Positions 35,973 through 47,811 of a DNA stretch of 64,000 bases are shown in pieces. Position numbers and translations under genes: made by a program. Within the stretch, counting starts at the first letter, position 1, and each line of letters starts with the position of its first letter. The notes under the pieces are model-generated. The model was not told where the DNA came from, searched no databases, and saw nothing but the letters and a program-made list of their open reading frames with translations. Source of the stretch: Glebionis coronaria (lineage: Eukaryota; Streptophyta; Magnoliopsida; Asterales; Asteraceae); the NCBI GenBank assembly GCA_025667525.1, contig CM046877.1:293070364-293134363 (forward strand), written 5' to 3'.

Positions 35973-36215
35973 CTAATACTTCTCAAAATCAGTCCCATAA
36001 CTTCTCACTTCAGCTATAACCTCAGTTCTTCCAACTTCACTCTCAGTCCTATAGTTATCACTATCAGATTCTACAACATTTTTCTTATCATCTGTATCAT
36101 CCTCATAATCTAACCATCCACCTAAATTCTTATGATCACCTACTCGCTGATACTGCAAACCCCGTTGACCTACAGTAAATCCCCCCTTATTGGTGTAAAC
36201 TGGTATGTCGTACAT
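35973..36215 (-). pseudogene. Possible G3 gag N-terminal fragment
   Basis: This 80-codon frame starts ~430 bases after the primer site in element orientation, where gag should begin: MYDIPVYTNKGGFTVGQRG, then a strongly acidic segment (DYEDDTDDKKNVVESDSD). No gag signature is visible. The assignment is by position only. Confidence 0.25.
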
Positions 36216-36264
36216 TTTCTGAAATCATAGAAAATTCAAAGGTACATAAGGTCATTATTCAAAA

Positions 36265-36370
36265 ATATAAATATGCAATGCAATGCAATGCATAATTATG
36301 CAAATGCAAATAATTTACGTATGCCAAATATATATGTATGCGATGCAATGCAATGAAATGCAAATGATAA
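36265..36370. repeat. ATGCA pentamer repeats in G3 leader
   Basis: Two short runs of ATGCAATGCAATG-type pentamers lie ~70 bases apart in the leader. They look like simple slippage. Confidence 0.6.
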
Positions 36371-36639
36371 TTATACAGTAATCATCAAAATGAAATTATG
36401 ATGAAAGCACTCCACGTCCTTTCATTAATACCAATACCTTATTGTAGTATTTACTTAATAAATACTCAGGAATTTAGAACAATTTTGAGGGATACATCTA
36501 TAATAACAAAGCATAACAAAAATAAATAATCTTACTGGAGCCTTAGAGAAGTTACGTTGCTTTTATAAAATCCTTTTGACACCAAATTTATAGTTTAGGA
36601 CATTTTTCAAAAATCGACCTAATTCGCTATAACTAAAAA

Positions 36640-36652
36640 GCTCTGGTTACCA
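36640..36652 (-). promoter_or_regulatory. G3 primer binding site
   Basis: The minus strand reads TGGTAACCAGAGC next to the LTR end. It differs only slightly from the initiator-Met type TGGTATCAGAGC. Confidence 0.55.
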
Positions 36653-36656
36653 ATCT

Positions 36657-37922
36657 TTAACACCCCCAATTTACATTGCGCAACAAAAATACACAATTGG
36701 GTGTTATTCACAAACTCTTTATACGACCTAAAAACAGTATTTTAAGGAATAAATAAGGAAATAATTAAATCAATGTCTAAAACCTTCAATCCCAAGTAAA
36801 CTTATTTTAAAAATATATCAGAGTAGCGTACAGGTTCCCCTAGGATCTTAACAAATCGACAGACCTTTTACCAAAATACTTGACCGTATACTATAAATTT
36901 ATGACAAATGGGAAAGAAATATGTTTTAGACCAAATTACTACAAAAGCAATCCCGCAATCCTTCTTCAGCAAGCTCCGTAACTCAACAACTTCAAGTACC
37001 TGAAATAAATGCTTAAAATCATCAACACAAAGGTTGAGCAAGTCTATAGGTTTTACAAAATATAATTGAACACATCGTAAAAATCATTCACAATTGTTTA
37101 ATAGCATTGTGGCCATACAATCTATTAATCAGGTATTTCATCTTATAGCAATAGCTAATGAATTATATTAAGCTCATGACACCGACCCCTTAACTTAGTC
37201 ACCTACGCCAAATGCCAGCATGACTAAAAGAATTCCAGTGCCCCTACTAGGGTATCAATTGCAAGAATACCAATTCTCATTCTCGTAAAATTATCATTCC
37301 CAGAGGTTACTCAGCGTAATGCCCTGGTCTCAGATAGGGTTGTCAGCCCAATAGTACTATTATTAGAATAAGCGGCTATTCCCAACTCACAACATCAAGT
37401 TAGAAGATAGTTAACGACTCATGAATTTAGGGACTTTTGCAATTTAGGTACTTATACAATTCAAATAAACAAAGGCAACATTCGGGTCCAACAATTACTC
37501 ATGACATGTATTCATTTTACTTCAAATAGCATGTATCCCCCTCGCGGGTTTTAAAATCATTAAAACAAGTATAAAGCGAGGCTATATACTCACCTGATTT
37601 ATTAATAGTAGTATGACGACTTTCAACGATCATTGATACCCGGTAAACACGAAATTCACAATCTATCAAAACAAAACACGTCCCGTTAATAATTCATCCA
37701 AATAATATTTCATACTTAATAAAATGAAATAAATATATCAAAGTAAAAATCAAACTCACACCATACTCAATTTAATACATCCTTCTTGCATACACTTTTA
37801 TATTTTTATTCTTTCAAAAACTGTCGATAAATATATGTTAATCGTCCAAACTGTTTTCCTTACTTAAACACGTCAATAGCTTACGATACTAATCAGAAAT
37901 TTCACTTACTATATATAGAAAG
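36657..37922 (-). repeat. G3 5' LTR, part, cut by Copia-A
   Basis: This aligns with 28488-29770 of the 3' LTR with scattered substitutions and small indels. Both copies read ATATATAGAAAG at the break, after which the intact copy continues ACCTCCC while this one meets the Copia-A LTR. That fixes the insertion site and gives GAAAG (37918-37922) as the expected target duplication. The rest of this LTR should lie outside the window. Confidence 0.85.
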
Positions 37923-38286
37923 TGTTATTCCCATTCAATCCATAACACAAGATTTAGTTGATATTTAGAGAGAGAAAGAGAAGAAAGTAGAAAGAGAAAC
38001 AAAAGAGAATTTGGAAGGTTAATGTTTACTAGAGAGAGAAAGTAAAATGAACCAACACCCTCTTCCACACATGGAAGAGGGTATATATACCCTTGGCATA
38101 TGGGCCGTGGGTTTAGTATCCTTGGGCCGGGCTTGGCTTTGTTTTGGGCTTACGCCCCTAACTTATACAATATTAGCTTAAAGTCCAAGCCCGGTTTTCC
38201 CGACTAACCTATTACAATAAAAGACCAATAACGACTAAGATGACCTATTACATTCTTGTTTGACTATATAAAATATACGGCTAACA
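37923..38286 (-). repeat. Copia-A 3' LTR
   Basis: This 364-base LTR with TGTTA...TAACA ends is homologous to the Copia-B 5' LTR (58196-58553). In element orientation it contains GGGCTTGGACTTTAAGC, TGGGCC-type words, a TATATATA box (about 38083-38090), a 26-base palindrome (38057-38082) and CT-rich sequence before its end. Confidence 0.85.
38057..38082 (-). promoter_or_regulatory. Palindrome downstream of TATA in Copia-A LTR
   Basis: In element orientation ACCCTCTTCCA and TGGAAGAGGGT flank a four-base TGTG loop, immediately after TATATAT. Compared with Copia-B (58401-58426), one arm position changes C to T and its partner G to A, preserving pairing. Confidence 0.7.
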
Positions 38287-38298
38287 ATCTCCCCCAAT
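38287..38298 (-). promoter_or_regulatory. Copia-A polypurine tract
   Basis: In element orientation ATTGGGGGAGAT directly precedes the LTR start TGTTAGCC. Confidence 0.75.
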
Positions 38299-40904
38299 GT
38301 ATCGGTCATCTTAAAAAGCTTAAAAAGCATAAGATGATTGAGTGAATACATTCTTGTAGAGGAGATCTTCCTTCTTTGGTCTTGTATCTTGGTCTTGATC
38401 TTGTTTGTAATAGTTTTGTTCCTTCATGCTTTTGTGATCTTTATCTTAGCCTTTGTCATTTGACTTTGAGTGCTTGAGATCTTCAATCTATTCTTGATAG
38501 TCTTCATCTTGAGCTCTTGTGACAAGATGACCTATTACATTCTTACATTCTTAAGTATCTTGAATATCGCCATCTTGTGCTCTTGTGACTTCTGAATCGA
38601 CATCGGTTACACAGCTACGCCACCTTCTTGATATGCAGCAACATATATGGACACGGATAAAATGGCTTTGAACATTTCATCCTAACTCGGTAGCATTTTA
38701 CCTCCGGTCGGTGAAGACCGTTTAGACGGTATTAGATACTGTACCTGTGATCGGGTAGATTCGATTAAGAATCTCCTTGACAGGGTTTCCCGGCGGTAGC
38801 ATCCAGTTCTCTTTACTCGACCGTCTCAAAGAAGACTGCGACCGTAAAGAGTGAATCATAAGGATAAATTATCCGTCTGATTAGAGTCGTCAATTCAGAT
38901 TTCCTGGAACAAGTTTGATTCTAAAAGAATCGCACCATTGTTGCTTTCCAGTTTGTCACAAGCTTGATTCATAGAGAATCTTGCGAATCACCTACCGCAG
39001 TGCTGATTGATGTTGACACTGGAAGGATTTCCATTCGTCACTATGAACACTAATGAGTGTCACTCTGAATGTTCTGGCAAGATCACACGGATTTTGCGAA
39101 GAAACCTGGAATCAAGTTTGAATTAATTAAGAATCGAAACTTAGTTTCTTTCCAGTTCTCACAAGTTTGGTTCGTGTAGAATCGCAGAAGTTACCTACCA
39201 TGAGCTTGTTTAATGCTGGCTCAAGCAGGATTTCCATCTTAATTGTGAATCGTATCACTCAGATTTTTTGGCAATATCACAAGGATAATGCGTAGGACTC
39301 GATTGTGTCCTAATGAGATGATAAATTTATCTCTTTTGGCTCTAGACTCAATAAGTGCATTTTGGTAATCGGAGGCTTGAGCAGACTGCCACTTTTTCAA
39401 TATTAACTAACTCGGAGTGAGAAAGTCAATAGATACGTGTTGATCTCCATGACAATGAGACAAGTTTCTTTTGAGAGAAACTCGAATGGCTGAGAAAGGG
39501 TTGTGCATCGCATCACTGTGTCCATGACACTTGTCTTCAAGATATGTGTTAATGTGCCTAAGTTGGATAGAATATTCAACTCCTTCAATGCTTACCAATA
39601 CGTCATCACTAGCACCTTGTTGTGATTGTTCCAGTGCTAACTTAAGTAATTGGTCCGCATTCAGCTTCATTCAACTCCATCTTTCCTAAGGACAACTATT
39701 TCTAGCTATGGAATGTCCTTGGGTAGATCCCTCCGGTTCTGGTTGGATCATAGGACTTAGTTTCCTATCCTAAACCACCTTTTGACTCCATCGTTCCGTC
39801 GTTCATAGTAGGTTGTTTTGGGTATAGATCGTAACCATAAACCATTGAAAACCATTCAAAGTGTTTGATAAAAATCAAAACTTTTAACACTTGAAAGTTT
39901 TACATTTCTGAAAAGCTCCCCCTACACACATGCATCGATATACGAAATAGTTTGACATGTGAAGGAAAGAGTTGCACTTGAGTCTTTAAGATCACTTGTT
40001 GTGATATATTACATTTTAATCACATTTTCTCCCCCTATCTCTAATATAAAAATATAATATTAGAGATACCAATAGATTAAAATATGACAATTTCCGAAAA
40101 ATCGACGGGAGAGAAACATGTCTGCAAGCATGAATCATGGAACATTTTTAGTCGGGACGCTCCCCCTCAACAATATATGTGTGTCTTGAAACAAAATTTG
40201 ACAAAATTTTAGAAAAACGACACCACAAAATATGTTGAGGTACGGAGTTGAGATGCCTTTACCGATAATGTATATGACATATTTAATCACATTTTCGGAA
40301 TGTGTTGGATACATAAAATATGACAATTTTAGAGATGTACCCAACAACATTAAAAGGCTTGATTTTAAAACGCTCCCCCTCAAAAAGTGATCAAAATAAC
40401 ATATGACATTTTGAGATAAAAACCTATTATGAGGAAGGGAGTGTTGAACACACAATTTTGAAAGATTTAGAAAAACCTTTTGAGAAAGTCTTGAAAAATT
40501 GTGTTCAACGGTTTTAAAATAATCAGGATAGAAGACTTCTCTTCTATTGCTTAGGGAAAGCGCACTGAAACGTACACTCCCCTTTCGGGTCTGTTTTTCA
40601 TGAGCTCAAAACTTTGATTGTTTTGTGACTAGCTCATGACCGAGAAAAATAAATTTCCCGTTGTGAAGGATAAGTTATCATCCGTGATAAACTTTCTTTA
40701 AATTGAAGTTCGAGTTCTAAGCTGACATTTACTTAGAAATCGTTTTTCATGAACTTAAAAACTTTGAATGTTTTTATGAGAAGCTCATGACTGAGAAATA
40801 TGAATTTCTCGTTAAGAAGGATAAGTTATCGTCCGAGATAAATTTCCTTAGTTAAGGTCCGAGTCCTAAGCTGTGATGCGCTTAGAAGTCATTGTGAGAG
40901 AATA
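38299..40904 (-). other. Copia-A 3' non-coding region with extra polypurine tracts
   Basis: These 2.6 kb lie between RNase H and the LTR. AGGGGGAG (CTCCCCCT on plus) occurs at 39916-39923, 40029-40036, 40160-40167 and 40373-40380, and a related tract lies near 40577. Multiple polypurine tracts are a described Sirevirus hallmark. Two tandem duplications are visible: ~205 bases (38900-39100 versus 39106-39240) and ~145 bases (40590-40735 versus 40740-40880), both with small inverted repeats. An 87-codon frame at 39407-39670 (MKLNADQLLKLALEQSQQG...) could be a post-pol ORF but has no recognised domain. Confidence 0.6.
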
Positions 40905-41285
40905 TCAAGCAGCTTCATTTGCTAAAACCTCCAAGTCTTCTGGAGTCATATACTTCATACCAAGACGACCAACGAGATACGCAAACCTATCTTTCGAGAG
41001 AGCTTTTGTAAACAAGTCTGCCAGCTGGTACTCAGTTCTGACAAAGTATAACTCCACGATGCCGCGTTCTACTTGTTCCTTGATGAAGTGATATCTGACA
41101 TCGATGTGCTTGGTGCGTGAGTGCTGAACCGGATTGCATGATATGGCTATGGCCGACTTTGAGTCACAATACATAGGTATTTTATCAAAGTGAAAGCCAT
41201 AATCCGTGAGTTGAGTTCTCATCCAGAGGACTTGAGCACAGCACGCGGATAGAGCCACATATTCTGCTTCAGCTGATGAGAACAA
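40905..41285 (-). pseudogene. Copia-A RNase H, C-terminal part
   Basis: The frame encodes [20 protein letters not shown], then [31 protein letters not shown] and [15 protein letters not shown], the copia RNase H signature with the conserved E, D and H. A stop (TGA in element orientation, just above 41285) separates it from the RT frame, though they are in the same frame and adjacent. The end at 40905 is a plausible natural pol end. Confidence 0.85.
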
Positions 41286-41288
41286 AGT

Positions 41289-42311
41289 TCAATCCTGCTT
41301 CTTTGACGACCAGCTGACAAGCTTGTCTTCCCCTAGAAATTGTATGCTACCAGAAGTGCTTTTTCGACTATCAAGACAACCTGCGTGATCAGAATCTGAA
41401 AAAGTTGTTAGATGAAAACCGGTTCCCTTCGGATACCAGAGTTCCATGTGAATGGTATTCTTAAGGTACCAAAAGATCCGTTTAACCTCTTTGAGGTGCT
41501 TTTGAGTAGGTCTGGATTGATATCGTGCACAATAGCATGTGGCATGATGAATATCAGGCCTGCTGGCTGTAAGGTACATAAGTGACCCGATCATATTGCT
41601 ATATCGCGTTTGAACTACGGGATATGAGTACAAGTCAGCGTCTAGGGATGTGGTCGACAATGGAGTACCAACGCGAGCACATGAGGTCATACCATGCTTT
41701 TTAAGTATCTCTTGAGTATACTTAGCTTGGTTTATGAAGATACCACGTGGGGATTGATGAATCTTGAGGCCTAAAAAGAATTTTAGCTCCCCCATCATTG
41801 ACATTTCAAATCTGCTGTGCATTAATTTTCCAAAACGTTTTGAAAGTTTTGGGTTCGTAGAACCAAAAATAATGTCATCAACATAAACTTGCACCAGCAG
41901 TATGTCATCCCCATATTTATTAATAAAAAGAGTAGGATCAATAGAACCTGTGGAGAATCCTTTCGAGACCAAGAAGTTGGACAGTTCTTCGTACCATGCC
42001 CTTGGAGCTTGTTTAAGTCCATATACAAACTTCTTGAGACAATAGACTTTGTCAGGGTGATGAGGATCGATGAATCCTTCCGGCTGATTCACATACACTT
42101 CTTCCTTCAAATGACCGTTGAGAAAAGCAGTTTTAACGTCCATCTGAAAAACCGTGAAGCACTTATGTGCAGCATAAGCAAGGAATATCCTAACAGCTTC
42201 CAAACGAGCAACTAGAGCGAATGATTCATCGAAATCTATCCCTTCTTGTTGATGATACCCCTTAACCACAAGACGAGATTTGTTTTTGATGATGGTTTGT
42301 TCTTCATCCAA
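41289..42311 (-). pseudogene. Copia-A reverse transcriptase and start of RNase H
   Basis: This 340-codon frame carries copia RT motifs in order: [56 protein letters not shown], the catalytic [10 protein letters not shown], and then RNase H start [18 protein letters not shown] and LVSWSSKKQ. The N-terminal RT (SLD.KWIWKNKLD region, 42312-42420) is readable but carries a TGA in two places. The domain core itself is uninterrupted, but the whole polyprotein is not expressible as one chain. Confidence 0.85.
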
Positions 42312-42425
42312 TTTGTTTTTCTAGATCCATTTGAAACCTAAAATTGACATTCCATAGGGTCGGTAAAAAAGTTCCCAAACATTTAGGCGTTCAAACTAAT
42401 GAATTTCGTCTTGCATTGTTTCAAT

Positions 42426-44150
42426 CTACGCATGATCCGTCATGGCTTTTTTGATGTTTGTAGGTACAGTTGAACTCACGGTGAGTGCATACGTACACAC
42501 ATCGCCATCGGTTTCGAGTTGTCTACGTGTTCGAACCGGTTGTGAAGGATTTCCAACGACTTGCTCCAATGGATGATCACGTGTCCAATGGTGAGTGGAT
42601 GGATATGGTTGGTATAATGTATGCATGTTGGACGGATCAACATGTTGAGTAGAAGACTCTCCGACTTCATGTACCGGTGTACCGAACGGATTGATAAATT
42701 CTTCTTCGCCAGGTTGTGCATCGACTGCTTGATTGTTGTTTCCTCCTTCAGCATTGACGGTTCGTGATGTTAGTTGTATGACTGTTTCTTGAGTTTGTTG
42801 AGTATCCAATGGAATAGTCTCTTGAGCAACGGTTGTTGAAGTAGAGGCAGTAGTGTCTTGTGAACTTGGTTTGGGTTCATCATCAGTATTGACAGCGGAA
42901 GGCTTTGACACATCTTGATTGTTTCCATAGTAATATTCTTCAAACATTGGATCATATAAATCAACCAACTCATTCATTTGTGTTGTATCCGTCGAGTCTG
43001 CTGTAGGAGTACTTTCTTGACATTCTTGCACGGGACGTACACTGTTTTGTGTAGGTGCCATTGCTGGACATTGAGGTGCGGGACTTGAGTTGTTGTGTTC
43101 AAGTACCATTTGTGGAAATTCGTCAAAGTTCACATGAATTGTTTCGACAATAATCTTTGTTCCCTTTTTATAGACCCGATATCCTTTCGACAATGTCGCA
43201 TACCCCACAAAAATACATGCATCACCTTTTTCTTTCATCTTGTCGAGATTCTCACCGTCTTTAAGAATGTAGCATAAAGATCCAAATACGTGAAATAATT
43301 TGACAGTAGGTGTCCTGCCATTGATGATGTGGTAAGGTGTCTTTTCATGTCTAGGGATGACGAGAGAACGGTTCTGAGTATAACAGGCAGTTGCAATTGC
43401 TTCAGCCCAGAAAAATAGCGGTAATTTTGAAGCAGAAAGCATTGTTCGAGCAGCCTCAACCAAAGTACGGTTCCGCCTTTCGACAACGCCGTTTTGTTCA
43501 GGAGTTCGAGCAATAGACGTTTGATGTTCGATGCCTTCTTCTTGAAAGTAAGATTGCAAGTTCTTGTTCAAAAATTCAGTACCCCTATCTGTTCTTACGG
43601 TTAAGACTTGATCTTCAAGATTGCGTTGTATCATCTTGAGAATGTTTTTGAGAACCTCTGGTGTTTCATCTTTGGACCTTAATAAGAAAGTCCATGTGTA
43701 TCTAGAGTAATCATCAATAATCACGATAATATACTTTTTCCCGTTAATACTCTCTACACGCATAGGACCACATAAATCCATGTGTAGAAGTTCCAATCGT
43801 CCTTTTGAGCTTGGGGTAGTCTTTGATTTGAAAGACTTCCGTTTTGCTTTCCCCAACTCACAAGAAGAACAAAGATGGTCTTTGATGAATTTTAACTTTG
43901 GGAGACCGGTCACAATATCATTTTTCGAAATCAAGTTGATGGTGTCAAAGTTGAGATGTGACAATCGTTGATGCCATAACCATGCTTGAGATGATGAAGC
44001 TTTAGCCATTAAGCAAATTGGATTTGTTGAAGATGTATCTTGAAGAGTTACTGTGTAAAGATCAGAACCACGAGAACCTGTAAGAAGGTCATTCCCATGG
44101 TAATCTCTAACATAGCAAGTAGTTTTCCGAAAAGCCACTACCAAATCCAC
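42426..44150 (-). pseudogene. Copia-A integrase with variable linker
   Basis: This 574-codon frame begins in the gag-pre-integrase domain (LWHQRLSHLN.D and ..CSSCELGK, the HHCC zinc motif). It continues with the integrase core: HMDLCGPMRV, VRTDRGTEFLN and NGVVERRNRTL (D, D, E). A serine/threonine/glutamine-rich linker (about 380-540) precedes the RT start HPLEQVVGNPSQPVRTR. The frame ends at a TAG where a tryptophan codon is usual (AMTDHA-stop-IETMQ). At its 5' end a TAA (44160-44162) stands where Copia-B has a glutamine codon CAA. Confidence 0.85.
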
Positions 44151-44310
44151 ATCATAAAATTAACCAACCGAGAATAAATTGTGATTCAGTCCCTCGACGT
44201 AATAAACCCGTTTTATAGTGATATTCCCTTGAACCAAGTCTCCATATCCGAGTATCGGTGCAAACTAATCATTTCCAAACAGTACCATACCCAGAAACTT
44301 CTCCACGAAG

Positions 44311-45150
44311 TTAAAGAAGCTTGAGATTACCTGTCATGTGCTTTGTGCACCCAGAGTCCATTATGAATAGGATGATTTCGACGAGCTGCAGAAGAATTAG
44401 AAGACAATGTAACATTTGACAAATGGAGCCCTTGATAGAAACGGGTTCCAAAATAGTAGTGGACCTAGATTCTAAAGGTAAGCTAACATTCATAGACCCA
44501 ATTAGAATGGGGGTTGTCTTAGGTACCCATTTGTATCCGGGTGGTGTAAATCTTGAATTCCCCCGTGTACATGTCCTAATCATGTTCTCATAAAGCTTCT
44601 TTAACCTGCTTTGTTTACGTAGAGTTGTGGATTCTAACGCACTTAGTTTCTTAAGTGGTTGCTCAGTGGATTGGTTCAAAGTTCTTGTGGGTTCACTAGT
44701 ACTAGTGGGCATACGAATAGGCTTCCTAGTTCTAGTATTCACGCCATTATGATTAAGAGCACAAGCATCATGATTGAAAGTACGAGCACATTTGCCACAT
44801 TCAACACAAACAAATTCAACATTCGAGGTCTTATCATTTAAACTGTCATTACATGCAGTTACAGACGTTTTATTCTTAGAAAACTTAAAATTCTTACGGT
44901 GGTCTTCTACTTCCAACTTCTTTCCTTGACTATTGTTAGGCATGACCTTATCTTGCATTCTATCGCTCTTAAGCTGTGGTCCGCTAACGCTAGTAGTGGG
45001 GATTACTCCTGTAGAAGAAGACACACGTTGATTAGTTTTCTTAATATTCCGAGGTAACCGCGATATTCCAGTTTGAGTGGGCTTAGTGTTCATCTTATAC
45101 ATTCCAGGTGCTATCACATTGGTACTCTTATCATTTCCTATCATAGGCAA
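44311..45150 (-). pseudogene. Copia-A gag C-terminus and protease start
   Basis: The frame covers the basic gag tail with ECGKCARTFNHDACALN (a CX2CX2C-type metal-binding motif) and RKQSRLKKLYENM, and then IMDSGCTKHMTGNL, the copia aspartic protease active site (DSG). Here gag and protease are in one frame, because one base fewer than in Copia-B is present near 44430. A two-base deletion after NLKLL ends the frame at 44311. The remaining protease (44163-44310) continues in another frame. Confidence 0.75.
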
Positions 45151-45153
45151 AGT

Positions 45154-46392
45154 CTATGGGGATTGTCCCAAAATAGATGATTTTGGGCATTTAACCGCAT
45201 TCGGTTGACGAACGGCGGATGGTTTACCCAAAACAGACTTTCCTTTCATTTTCTCAATGAGTTTCTGTAACTCACTTATGGCTATGTCCCTTTCTTTTAG
45301 CAGAGCTTTCAAATCATTTATTTCGAAATCTTTTTTGTTTAGTTGACGAAACGAAGAAGCTGACATTTCTTGACACTTTTTATGATTATGAGATTTTTCA
45401 CCTTTTTGTAAAGCAAGTTCAAGAGAAATGGAGTGTTTCTCAAGTTGAGAAAAACTTTTCGAAAGTTTGTTATATGACTGATTTTTTTTCGAAAGCTCTA
45501 CTTCAAGATTGCGACATTTCTCGTCCGATTCTGACACTAGACATGCTACATGACAATATTGATCAAGATCGGTATACACACCAAGTATAGCATTCATATG
45601 GTCAGCATAAAAGTATTCCTTAGAAAGTCTATCAATTTCGTTAGAAAGTTGGTGTTCTTGTGTCTTCAATTTAATTTGAAGAAAATCAACTTCATCTTCA
45701 AGAGATTTGACATAGCTTAAATCAGTTAACATTTCCTCAGTGAGAGCATTATAAAACATTTCCACATTTTTTGAAAGATCATCAATGGTTGGAACAATGC
45801 ATTGTTGAATGACGACTTCTACTTGTGGGTTAGGTTTAATATTCCAAATGGTATCCCTAGAAACTTTTTCATAGTCGATGACACCTTTGTACAAATTTAA
45901 AACCCCTTGTTTTATAAACTTAAATTGCTGAACACTTTTGCTTTTCTCATCCCATTTACGTTTTTCATCCGAAATTTGTTTTTCTAACAAAATTGATTGC
46001 TTTTTGAAACTCCTTTTTAAAGAAACTTTCTTTTGGGGTTCATCACTTGGTGGTGGAATACTATTGTACATCTTTTGTTCTTTGGAAAGTTCTTTTTGAG
46101 GAACAAACTTAATATAATTATCAGAATCAGAAAGGTTTATTAAATCACTTAAGTTTGATCGACTTTCTTCTTGTTGACGAATGATTTCGTCGTAGTCAGG
46201 GGAAAGCATAAGAGCAAGATTATCAACATAACAACCGATATCATAAAGAGCAGGCTTGGTACTTTGAACTTTCTTGAGATATTCAGGCTTAACAAAACTC
46301 GTTTTCATATTTCTATTGAGCATATTCATAGTTTGAATAGACTGACCCGTTTTGTAAACAATGTTGTTTAACGTGTCGAGTCTCTTTTCCAA
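45154..46392 (-). pseudogene. Copia-A gag, coiled-coil part
   Basis: The 412-codon frame is almost wholly predicted coiled coil by eye (repeated L/I/E/K heptads such as EDEVDFLQIKLKTQEHQLSNEIDRL). It is ~95% like Copia-B residues 660-1080. It ends at TAG (45154-45156) where Copia-B reads CAG, a C-to-T change. Confidence 0.8.
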
Positions 46393-46431
46393 AGCAAGAA
46401 TTTTTTCAATATCCTTTACTTCACGAGTTTT

Positions 46432-46695
46432 TTAAAGCTCAGTTTGTTCTTTGTTAACCAACTCTAATTCAGTAATTTGGAGTTTATGTAGCAGCAGTTG
46501 TTCTTCAAGGTCCAATATTTTTTGTTTTGACATATGAATTTCGTGTGTTACTTCAGAACAATATTGTTCATTGAGCACCTTACGTTCATATACCAAACCA
46601 TTAGCTATCGCAACCCGTCGATCAGCTTCTTTTACATAATCACACTCTTTAAGCCTGTCTATCTCCTCGACTAAGGATGTGTTTGCTTGCTTCAA
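46432..46695 (-). pseudogene. Copia-A gag, middle segment
   Basis: This 87-codon segment (KQANTSLVEEIDRLKECDYV...) matches Copia-B residues ~570-655. It is bounded by stops: TAG at 46708-46710 upstream and TAA at 46432 downstream, where Copia-B has aspartate and tyrosine codons. Confidence 0.8.
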
Positions 46696-46707
46696 ACGTT
46701 TATTAGC

Positions 46708-47775
46708 CTATTTGTTTTCCTCAATTTCATGTTTTAAAGAATCAATAATAGACGCAAGGAAATCACGGTCCTCGTCCGAGTCAGTATCCTGAACAGCTTT
46801 TCCGTCATCATTACTCATATGCTGTGAATCCGTAGAGATATTGCTATCCTCCGTGTCCATTAGATATGTGTCATTGATGCTTTCGGGTTGCTCAGGATGA
46901 CGTCGTTCATTAGCAAACACATTATAGTTATCATGTGATGGTACCTTTTCAAGTGGCTCAGAATCATAGATGGGTCCAAAAGTATCATCAGTCTCTGGGG
47001 TCACTTCTTGAATCTTTGCCATGTACACATAATGTTCCTCCAACTCTTGATCATCGGCTTCATCATCAGTGTCATCACGCCAGTCAACTTCATCTGCTGT
47101 GAGTGGAATTCCTGCTTCTTCTTTCTTACACAACAACATCTTTTCCTTGTGATATCCCGAATCCTTAACCCGTTTTGGCTTTTTGCATTCCCTAGCCATG
47201 TGCCCAAATACCTTGCAGTTGAAGCATTGAATCCCAGTCTTTTGCACAACCGGAGTGCCTACAGTGTCTCTAGCCCCAACTTGATTCGGCATCCTCTGAT
47301 TATCATACCTAGCATCACGATCATACCGAGGTGCATGATCAAATTCCTTATATCTAGCATTGGATGATGATCTGAGGTTGTTGTTGGTAGGTTTATAGAT
47401 CTTCTTATAAGTTGTGGTGAGTAAAGACATGAGTTCTTCAATCTTCTTGTCCCTTGAAGTTTGTTCATCATCACTGTCTCCATCTGACTCGGTGTCATAC
47501 TTTGGAGGTGGAGTGGGGATAATTGCTTTTGCTTTATGTTTACCAGCAGCTAGAGGTTTGGTGGATGAGCTTGATGACTTCAAGGAATGAGTAGGTGGTT
47601 GTTGACGAGGAATGGGTTTTGTTGAAGTAGCAGCCACAAAAGCAATAGAATTAGCAGACCGTTCTGCCTTTTCAGCCCTTAGTTCATTCACTTCATTCTG
47701 ATGTTGTTTCAAGATATCATAAAGTTTGTGATAGGAGATGGTCTTGATATCTTCCCTTTGTTTAACCAAAGTCAC
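46708..47775 (-). pseudogene. Copia-A gag with zinc knuckle
   Basis: This 355-codon segment contains the end of the capsid-like domain, a serine-rich linker, CFNCKVFGHMARECKK (CX2CX4HX4C nucleocapsid knuckle) and an acidic tail (DDTDDEADDQELEEH). In Copia-B the equivalent knuckle is at residues 390-403. Confidence 0.85.
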
Positions 47776-47811
47776 AAACCTTTGCCATTCCGGTTTGAGT
47801 TGAAGTAGAAA

